Assembly (NCBI RefSeq): GCF_049331405.1
Contig: NZ_CP186274.1
Location: forward strand, 7,812,001-7,876,000
DNA length: 64,000 nt
Reading direction: 5' to 3'
Origin: PoT sp049331405
GTDB lineage: Bacteria; Planctomycetota; Planctomycetia; Isosphaerales; Isosphaeraceae
Numbering within the stretch: position 1 is the first letter of the stretch; the number at the start of each line of letters is the position of its first letter. Positions 36,694-42,365 of this stretch are shown piece by piece. The notes below the pieces were generated by a model that was not told where the DNA came from, did not search any database, and worked only from the letters and a program-made list of their open reading frames with translations. A program made the translations under genes and the position numbers.

Positions 36694-36981
36694 ATGGCGA
36701 GGAAGCGGCAAGTCCACACGGCGGCGTTCAAGGCTCAAGTCGCCCTGGCGGCCCTCAAGGGAGACCGCACGATCAACGAGTTGGCCGGCCACTATGGCGT
36801 CCATCCCACATCGATCCATGGCTGGAAGAAGCAGCTCATCAGCAGTGCCGAGGAGGTCTTCGGGAGTCCGGCCAAGGCGGCCTCGGCTGACGCCGAGGCA
36901 CGCCAGGCCGAACTCTTCGAACAGATCGGGCGCCTCAAGATGGAACTCGAGTGGCTGAAAAAAGTCGCCCCATTCAGTTGA
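36694..36981 (+). CDS. IS3-family transposase OrfA
   Basis: 95 residues with a helix-turn-helix (LKGDRTINELAGHYGVHPTSIHGW, residues 20-44) and a C-terminal heptad-leucine helix (AELFEQIGRLKMELEWLKK). It binds the terminal repeats. The frame ends just after an A6 tract at 36958-36963. orfB is open from that tract in the +1 frame relative to orfA, whereas IS3 elements normally use -1. One extra A would fuse the two into EWLKKKSPHSVEDRR, so either slippage on the A-run or a single-base loss in this copy is involved. GAGGAGG is ahead of the ATG. Confidence 0.9.
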   Translation: MARKRQVHTAAFKAQVALAALKGDRTINELAGHYGVHPTSIHGWKKQLISSAEEVFGSPAKAASADAEARQAELFEQIGRLKMELEWLKKVAPFS

Positions 36982-36994
36982 GGACCGAAGGCCC

Positions 36995-37816
36995 TTGATC
37001 GAGCCGGATCATCCCCGGTTGAGCGTGCGCCGCCAGTGCGAGTTGCTGGGGCTGAGCCGATCGAGCCTCTACTACCGACCTGCGGGTGAGTCGCCCGAGG
37101 ACCTGCGCCTGATGCGGTTGATCGACGAGCAATATACGGCATGCCCGTTCTACGGCAGCCGCAAGATGACCGCCTGGCTGGAACAACGAGGTGAGGAGGT
37201 CAATCGGAAGCGAGTACAGCGCCTGATGCGGAAGATGGGCCTGGAAGCGATCTATGCCAAGCCCAGGCTGAGTCAGGCCGGGAGAGGCCATAAGATCTAC
37301 CCTTATCTCTTGCGAGGTGTCAAAGCCCGGCGAGCGGACCACGTGTGGAGCACGGACATCACTTATGTGCCGATGAGTGGAGGGTTCATGTACCTGGCGG
37401 CGGTGATCGACTGGTACAGCCGGTACGTGATCGGCTGGCGGCTGTCGAACACGCTGGACGGCTCCTTCTGCCTGGAGATGTTGGAAGATGCCTTGAGGTC
37501 GGGGAAGCCCGAGGTGTTCAACACGGACCAAGGGGTCCAGTTCACGGCCGAGGCGTTCACCGGGAGGCTTGAGGCGGCCGGGATAGCCGTGAGCATGGAT
37601 GGACGCGGCAGGGCATTGGATAACGTGTTCGTCGAACGGCTCTGGAGGACCGTGAAATACGAAGATATTTACATCCAAGGCTACGAGACGGTGCCGGAGC
37701 TGCAGCGAGGGTTGAGGCGATACTTCGGCTTCTATAACGAGGATCGGCTCCACGAATCCCTGGGGTACCGGACTCCAGGGACGGTCTACCGAGCGGACAG
37801 AGCCACGACGGCCTGA
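36995..37816 (+). CDS. IS3-family transposase OrfB (DDE integrase core)
   Basis: 273 residues from TTG 36995; the frame is open from 36959, where it joins the orfA A6 tract. An IS3 HTH_21 region (RQCELLGLSRSSLYYRP) is followed by the integrase core with all three catalytic residues visible: Asp in WSTDITYVP, Asp in VFNTDQGVQF, and Glu in VFVERLWRTVKYE, with the following Lys. The end GYRTPGTVY is typical. No frameshift is seen in the core, so the enzyme could still be active if the fusion protein is made. Expression probably depends on frameshifting or slippage from orfA. Confidence 0.93.
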   Translation: MIEPDHPRLSVRRQCELLGLSRSSLYYRPAGESPEDLRLMRLIDEQYTACPFYGSRKMTAWLEQRGEEVNRKRVQRLMRKMGLEAIYAKPRLSQAGRGHKIYPYLLRGVKARRADHVWSTDITYVPMSGGFMYLAAVIDWYSRYVIGWRLSNTLDGSFCLEMLEDALRSGKPEVFNTDQGVQFTAEAFTGRLEAAGIAVSMDGRGRALDNVFVERLWRTVKYEDIYIQGYETVPELQRGLRRYFGFYNEDRLHESLGYRTPGTVYRADRATTA

Positions 37817-38252
37817 TTGGACAGTAGCGAAGGATCGCCGTTTTTTGGTCTAGACAATGGGGTCCACCTCAGGTGATGACCGGCGAAGGCGGTGCCGCTC
37901 AGGTCGTCGATGCGTTTGCGGCAGCCCTTGCACTCATAATGCCGGCGTCGGGCTGGGTGTCTCGAGGCCGTTCTTGACGGCCGAGGTCGAGCCACACGAG
38001 GGACAAGCGATACCATCGGGCCACCGCATGTCGCGGGCGGACTGGAAGCATTTGGCGTCGTCGAAGAGATTCTGGATGTTCACCATGATGGGGCGGCTCG
38101 CAGCTCCGATCGCGATGCCGGTCATGGTCGTCCGAGACCCTTAATCCTAGCGAACGCGAACGCTCCATCACCCCGGAATCCGTCTTGAGCCTGTCCTGTT
38201 TAGCCTTAGCTCAACCATTGCTGTGCTAGGATCGAAGAGTTCGAAATGCAAA

Positions 38253-38302
38253 ATCAGATCGTTTCCCATTTCGCAGGTGCGAAGGACGGGACACGATCTG
38301 AT
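38253..38302. other. Nested hairpin element beyond tRNA-His
   Basis: Outer arms ATCAGATCGT (38253-38262) and ACGATCTGAT (38293-38302) enclose an inner stem TTCGC/GCGAA (38270-38274, 38279-38283) with an AGGT loop. It lies 63 bases beyond the 3' end of tRNA-His, in the correct direction to fold in its trailer. Possible terminator or small structured RNA; no family is recognised. Confidence 0.45.
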
Positions 38303-38364
38303 ATTCTGCCTCTCACCCTGATTTTACAACAGCCATTGAGGATTGGCTGATCGGGAGAGAAGAG

Positions 38365-38438
38365 GGTGGATGACGGGATTCGAACCCGCGATATCCAGAT
38401 CCACAATCTGGCGCCTTAACCGCTAGGCCACACCCACC
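38365..38438 (-). tRNA. tRNA-His (GUG anticodon)
   Basis: 74 nt with a complete cloverleaf on the minus strand. The acceptor GTGGGTG pairs with CATCCAC (one G-U). The anticodon arm CCAGATTGTGGATCTGG carries GTG in the loop. The T arm GCGGGTTCGAATCCCGT is present. The additional 5' G and the discriminator C form the G-1:C73 identity pair of histidine tRNA. CCA is not encoded (CTC follows C73), so it is added by nucleotidyltransferase. A good promoter lies upstream. Confidence 0.96.
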
Positions 38439-38457
38439 GTCTGGTTGATGAGTCTTC

Positions 38458-38486
38458 ACGATACAGACCCTCGAACGCTTCGTCAA
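38458..38486 (-). promoter_or_regulatory. Sigma-70-type promoter of tRNA-His
   Basis: On the minus strand the -35 is TTGACG (38486-38481), the spacer exactly 17 bases, and the -10 TATCGT (38463-38458). The mature tRNA begins 19 bases after the -10, giving a short leader. The -35 matches 5 of 6 consensus bases and the -10 4 of 6. Confidence 0.65.
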
Positions 38487-38821
38487 GTTCACCCAACTGT
38501 CTTGATTCAGGAATCGAGGAGCGCCGGCCATGTTTCCACCGGACACGTCGCGAATCCGGCAAGTTTTCGGGTGACTTTCCGCGCGCGAGGATAGCTGGCA
38601 TGGTAGATTTCCGCCGACGGGACGGGGGATTCAGGCACCGCTGATTTCTCGGCGTGGATTAGGAGACGAGGCTTCAACCGCAACCCTTTCCTCGGACGGG
38701 AAATCGGGACTTGACGGGGAGTCATAATGTCTTGACGCCGTCATAGCGAATTGCTGGGATGGCCCTCCCAATCTCAGGGCTCGCGGGCCTTCTCTTCCGT
38801 CGGACGAGGGAGTGGAGTGCG
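38487..38821. other. 335-bp divergent intergenic region
   Basis: Upstream of both tRNA-His (minus) and the oxidoreductase (plus). Apart from the tRNA promoter just to its left I see no gene, RNA or repeat. Confidence 0.45.
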
Positions 38822-39823
38822 ATGGCAAACTCACAACTCCGGATCGGCATCATCGGTTGCGGGCATGCCGCGCAGGTCCATCTCTCCCGTCTCGTTGCGA
38901 CCGGCCAGGTCCAGGTCGTCGGGTTGGCCGATCCCGACCAGAAGGCTCTCACGGCTTTGAAGAGCAAGGCCGTGACGACTCCCGGCCAGTTGGAGCCGGC
39001 CACGTTCGCCGACCATCACGATCTTTTGAAGCAGGCGAATCCCGACGCCGTCGCCATCTTCACTCCGCACTTTGCCCATTACCGGCCCGCGATGGATGCC
39101 CTCCAGGCGGATTGCCACATCTTCATCGAGAAACCTCTCTCGACGAACGTGCAAGAGGCGGCCGATATCGTGGGACTGGCGAAAGGCCGCGGGAAGATCG
39201 TGGCCGTCGGACACCAATATCGCCTCAGCCCGAGCCTGATCGCGGCTAAGCAACGGGTGGCCGAAGGCGTCATCGGCTCCATTCGTTACGTTTCGGCGAT
39301 GCTTGCCCGGCCCTGGCTGAAAGCCTTGCGTGATTCCGACGATCAATGGCGATTTGGTGGGAAAGTTGCAGGTGCGGGGATCCTTGCCGACGCAGGGGAT
39401 CACCTGCTCGACTCCCTTCTCTGGCTCACGGGGCAGACCGCGGTTGAAGTGGCCGCAATCCAGGATCGTCATCCCGCGGGGTTCGACGTCGTGACCGCGG
39501 CTGCTTTGAAACTTTCGGACGGAACACCTGCTTCGGTCGGGGTTTTCGGAATCTCACCGACTCAACTTTTCGAACTGAAGCTATTCGGAGAACAGGGAAC
39601 GCTCCGTTTGACCGATCAAGAACTCATCGAGGCGATTGGCTCCCGGCCAGATCGAGCGATCGAGCTACCGAAATCGGTCGAGAATATCGACCAGAACTTC
39701 GTCGGGGCGGCGCTCCGTGGAGAAGCATCTTGCTGTCCGGCCGAAGAGGCTTTGGACACGGTGCGACTCCTCGAAGCGATCCTGAGATCGGCGGCGAGTG
39801 GACAACTCGTACGCCTCGCTTGA
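38822..39823 (+). CDS. Gfo/Idh/MocA-family NAD(P)-dependent oxidoreductase
   Basis: 333 residues. The N-terminal Rossmann fold has RIGIIGCGHAAQVHLSRL (8-25). The family's catalytic EKPLS motif is at about 105 (FIEKPLSTNV), and the C-terminal beta-sheet domain follows with DAGDHLLDSLLW. Such enzymes oxidise or reduce sugars, inositol or derivatives; the substrate is not predictable. GTGGAG lies five bases before ATG 38822. The frame extends 21 codons upstream, but those residues precede the Rossmann start and have no matching site. There is no signal peptide, unlike the exported planctomycete subgroup. Confidence 0.9.
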   Translation: MANSQLRIGIIGCGHAAQVHLSRLVATGQVQVVGLADPDQKALTALKSKAVTTPGQLEPATFADHHDLLKQANPDAVAIFTPHFAHYRPAMDALQADCHIFIEKPLSTNVQEAADIVGLAKGRGKIVAVGHQYRLSPSLIAAKQRVAEGVIGSIRYVSAMLARPWLKALRDSDDQWRFGGKVAGAGILADAGDHLLDSLLWLTGQTAVEVAAIQDRHPAGFDVVTAAALKLSDGTPASVGVFGISPTQLFELKLFGEQGTLRLTDQELIEAIGSRPDRAIELPKSVENIDQNFVGAALRGEASCCPAEEALDTVRLLEAILRSAASGQLVRLA

Positions 39824-40025
39824 AAGGCCATCCCGGATCGACGCAACTCCTTGCGGGAGAATCAGGATTCTCGTGGGATGATGCTTGACAATATCGTGCC
39901 TCGTGGACTACGTGTATGGCTCCGACTTGGCCACCGTGCCGGGCGCACAAGCGGGTGAGCGGGCCATCCACTTCACACACTGTCGGGGACATCCCCGTAG
40001 ACCCCTTGGACTGAGGACTAACCTC

Positions 40026-40376
40026 ATGCGGGAAAGTCAGGAAATGTTGGCGACCCTCATTGATTCGACCCAGGAACTGTTGCCCTGGGAAGAACGGCTT
40101 GTGGCCCCGCTCTTCGCCCGCGATACCGGCGAAGAGGAAGAGGAATTCGACGAAGAGATCGACGACGAGGATGATGATCTCGACGACGATTTCGACGACG
40201 AGGATGATGATCTCGACGACGATTTCGACGACGAAGATGATATCGATGAGGATCTCGACGACGAAATCGACGAGGAGATCGACGACATCGATGTGGATGA
40301 TGAAGACGACGACCTCGACGACGACGATGACGACCTCGACGATGACGACGAAGATCTCGACGACGACGAGATCTAA
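40026..40376 (+). CDS. Small protein with an 80-residue Asp/Glu-only tail
   Basis: 116 residues. The first 35 are ordinary and amphipathic (MLATLIDSTQELLPWEERLVAPLF). Residues 36-116 are almost exclusively Asp and Glu with occasional Leu, Ile, Phe or Val, and no Lys or Arg after position 32. The coding DNA holds two perfect 33-bp tandem copies (40167-40199 and 40200-40232, encoding EDDDLDDDFDD). GAGGA precedes ATG 40026 by about nine bases. A perfect TTGACA lies at 39885 but with a poor -10. The function is unknown: a charged tail could bind Ca2+, basic proteins or ribosomes. The opposite frame is a Ser-repeat artefact. Confidence 0.7.
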   Translation: MRESQEMLATLIDSTQELLPWEERLVAPLFARDTGEEEEEFDEEIDDEDDDLDDDFDDEDDDLDDDFDDEDDIDEDLDDEIDEEIDDIDVDDEDDDLDDDDDDLDDDDEDLDDDEI

Positions 40377-40691
40377 GTCATACCTCGGTCGTTAGTTCGA
40401 GTCCCTCCTCCGGCGGGTCGTGTGGGCGGTCTTACGCTCTCACCCCTATCGAATTCGCGATCTTGGGCCGCATTGAACTCGCCGGGCTCTGGTTACCCCG
40501 ACGAATTTTTGCGGCCCATGATCTTTGCGTGCGTGGTTTCGAATCGCCATCGATTGAAATCGCGGAACTTTGCTTGTTCAGAACCCCTGGTTCCGGCTAT
40601 CCTTGTCCTATTATCAAGAGTACGATTTTCCCTAGGTGCTTGCGCCCGTTGGGAAACGCGGAGGCTAGGAGTCGGGAAGGGAGCACCTCTG
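40377..40691. other. 315-bp intergenic region
   Basis: No gene or RNA seen. Possible weak promoter (TTGTTC, 18 bases, TATCCT near 40580-40610) ahead of the TPR gene; not called. A longer reading frame runs across this region into the TPR gene, but its composition is unlike the rest. Confidence 0.4.
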
Positions 40692-41114
40692 ATGGCCGCA
40701 CACCAGGATCGTCCGGGCGACTCATCTTCCGATGGCCCGGCTCCCGAGACACCAACACGCCGGCTCCGTGAGCAGAGCCAGCTCGACTTCGAGCTCGATT
40801 TCTTCGGGCGCGTCCTCGAGCGTGATCCGTACTATACCGATGCCCTGCGCGTCCACGGGAACAACCTGGCCGCCAAAGGTTACTATTCGCGGGCGCTGCA
40901 GGTTGATCGTCGCCTGGTCCGGCTCCAGCCAGACCGCAATACCGCCTGGTACAACCTCGCCTGCAGCTATGCGTTGATGGGGATGATCGACGCCTCGTTC
41001 GTCGCGCTCCAGCGTGCTCTCGAACTGGGCTATCGTCGATTTGATCTCTTGCGACGGGATCCCGATCTGAAGTCCCTGCGTCACGATCCCCGGTTCCCTC
41101 GGCTGCTTCGTTAA
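40692..41114 (+). CDS. Tetratricopeptide-repeat protein
   Basis: 140 residues with two to three TPR units (about 31-64, 65-98 and a partial one), showing the W/L-G-Y-A-F-A-P-type spacing: ALRVHGNNLAAKGYYSRALQVD and AWYNLACSYALMGMIDASFVALQRALELG. TPRs mediate protein contacts. The N-terminal 24 residues are polar and disordered-looking. GGGAG nine bases ahead of ATG 40692 decides the start; the frame is open for 90 codons more upstream but with unlikely composition. It could be part of a larger regulatory set, but its neighbours (acidic protein, purine phosphorylase) are unrelated. Confidence 0.78.
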   Translation: MAAHQDRPGDSSSDGPAPETPTRRLREQSQLDFELDFFGRVLERDPYYTDALRVHGNNLAAKGYYSRALQVDRRLVRLQPDRNTAWYNLACSYALMGMIDASFVALQRALELGYRRFDLLRRDPDLKSLRHDPRFPRLLR

Positions 41115-41309
41115 CGTCGCATCCCGACGCTCTCTCCTCCCCTGAATTTCGACTCTCGTCGAACTCGTTCGGACCGCACGTTCGAAACCGGATCCACCTT
41201 CGCCTGTGGCGACGTGGCGAGACCTCCCCGATCTGATATGCTCTTGGTCGTGACGCCGGCTCCTCCCCTGCCCCGAATCTGAGGTGGGGATGAGTCGGGC
41301 GGGAGTTCG

Positions 41310-42167
41310 ATGCCAGTTAACCTTCAACTAGTGAACATGAAACATCACGAGTGGGAACACGTCCAGGAAGCTACCCGCGCGGTCAAGGCACATTGGTCGG
41401 GGACGCCGAGCGTGGGGATCGTCCTGGGCACGGGCCTCGGTGCGCTCGCCGAAGAAATCAAGGCCGAAGCGACGATCCCGTATCCCGACATCCCCCACTT
41501 CCCCAAATCCACCGTTGCCAGCCACCGTGGGCAACTCGTCTGCGGGTCGCTGGCGGGGCAGTCGGTGGTGGCGATGGAAGGTCGTTTCCACCTGTATGAG
41601 GGCTACACGGCGGCCCAGGTCACGTTCCCCATTCGCGTGATGAAGGAACTGGGCTGCCGATATCTGGTCGTGTCGAACGCGGCGGGAGGGTTGAATCCCC
41701 TTTATTCCAAGGGGGATTTGATGGTCATCGAGGACCACATCAATCTACTCAACCTGAACCCTCTGATCGGGCCGAACGATGATCGTCTCGGGGTTCGCTT
41801 CCCTGACATGATCGAGCCATATGACAAAGGCCTGCAAAAAATGGCGATGCAGGTCGCGCTCGAAGAGAACATCGTCGCCCATCGCGGTGTCTACGTTGCG
41901 GTGACCGGTCCGAACCTCGAGACCCGCGCCGAGTATCGGTTCCTGCGAGGGATAGGTGCCGACGTAGTGGGGATGTCGACCATCCCCGAGGTCCTGATCG
42001 CAGTCCACGCCGGAATTCGTGTGCTCGGCTTCTCGATCGTGACGGATCTCTGCCTACCCGACGCGCTCTCCCCCGTGAGCGTCGAGGAGATCATCGCCGT
42101 CGCCCGCGAGGCCGAGGGTAAGTTACGGACAGTGGTCCGCAAGGTCCTGGAACAGCTCCCGGCCTGA
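41310..42167 (+). CDS. Purine nucleoside phosphorylase, trimeric class
   Basis: 285 residues. Phosphate and ribose-site motifs of the mammalian-type (trimeric) enzyme are clear: VGIVLGTGLGALAE (35-48), SHRGQLVCG, GRFHLYEGYT, VSNAAGGLNP, and GPNLETRAEYR. It cleaves inosine or guanosine with phosphate to the free base and ribose-1-phosphate in purine salvage. GGGAG precedes ATG 41310; an internal Met at 41337 is possible. It ends 198 bp before ileS. The usual symbol for this class is punA or deoD depending on the species, so none is assigned. A terminator-like hairpin follows. Confidence 0.93.
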   Translation: MPVNLQLVNMKHHEWEHVQEATRAVKAHWSGTPSVGIVLGTGLGALAEEIKAEATIPYPDIPHFPKSTVASHRGQLVCGSLAGQSVVAMEGRFHLYEGYTAAQVTFPIRVMKELGCRYLVVSNAAGGLNPLYSKGDLMVIEDHINLLNLNPLIGPNDDRLGVRFPDMIEPYDKGLQKMAMQVALEENIVAHRGVYVAVTGPNLETRAEYRFLRGIGADVVGMSTIPEVLIAVHAGIRVLGFSIVTDLCLPDALSPVSVEEIIAVAREAEGKLRTVVRKVLEQLPA

Positions 42168-42195
42168 GCCGGTTTCGCTGTCCGATGGACTTGGA

Positions 42196-42234
42196 ACCGA
42201 GTCGGCCGTCGGGTCCAGACGGTCGGGACTCGGT
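42196..42234 (+). terminator. Hairpin after purine nucleoside phosphorylase
   Basis: Outer 8-bp stem ACCGAGTC/GACTCGGT and inner 5-bp stem CCGTC/GACGG with an asymmetric interior loop, 28 bases past the stop. No T-run. It may end the upstream transcript or attenuate into ileS. Confidence 0.45.
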
Positions 42235-42365
42235 CATCACCGGCACATCGGGGCGGCCTATTCGCCGCCCTGAGTTCGAATCGTCAGACGCAACGCTCGC
42301 TTGCCAGGCCCGCGTGTGGTCTCGAGCCGCCCAGCACTGCTCTACGAAATCTGCTGTTAAGAACC

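Larger units (their letters stand above)
36629..37870 (+). mobile_element. IS3-family insertion sequence, intact in outline
   Basis: 1,242 bp with two genes (orfA, orfB). The ends are inverted copies of GGTGGACCCC (36632-36641 and 37859-37868), the TGGACCCC-type terminus usual in this family. It is flanked by AGGT at 36625-36628 and 37871-37874. Removing the element and one AGGT restores a continuous transposase reading in the IS1595 host (FAGHHL joined to SLRDWV), which proves both the boundary and the order of the two insertions. The boundary may shift by one base because the repeat could be GGT. Confidence 0.9.
35953..38086 (-). pseudogene. IS1595-family transposase, interrupted and frameshifted
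   Basis: The N-terminal half lies at 37875-38086: start near MVNIQNLFDDAKCF, a zinc ribbon CPSCGSTSAVKNG ... YECKGCRKR, then DDLSGTAFAGHHL. There is a frameshift near 37950 between the two Cys pairs. The rest resumes at 36628 with SLRDWVACLYLMGLN and continues in other frames: GEVECDEVYVVAGHKGHPE (first catalytic Asp), ANVRQATIRSLIEATI, and TMEGFWSMLRNWLRPHR (the terminal Glu region). At least three frame changes are needed, plus a deletion before the final RGKALLGALITPL. An IS3 element (36629-37870) separates the halves. The gene cannot make a working transposase. Confidence 0.85.
35950..38191 (-). mobile_element. IS1595-family element remnant, split by an IS3-family element
   Basis: The ends are related: TCAAGACAGATTCCGGGGTG (35953 on) and, at 38169-38188 on the other strand, TCAAGACGGATTCCGGGGTG, continuing to 21 matches in 23 bases. 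Without the IS3 insertion and its target duplication the element is about 1 kb, the normal IS1595 size. Its single transposase gene runs on the minus strand and is broken. Flanking target duplications (8 bp expected in this family) are no longer recognisable, so this is an old insertion. Confidence 0.82.

Noticed and set aside
39885..39914. TTGACA consensus -35 ahead of the acidic protein
   Set aside because: The best -10 at 17-18 bases is TACGTG, a poor match; too weak to call a promoter.
40037..40288. Minus-strand poly-serine open frame under the acidic protein
   Set aside because: Reverse reading of GAY/GAR repeats automatically yields Ser/Ile/Arg repeats; no start signal.
42168..42365. 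Possible T-box leader for ileS
   Set aside because: No specifier hairpin or T-box sequence (TGGNACCGCG-like) is present; only a simple hairpin after the preceding gene.
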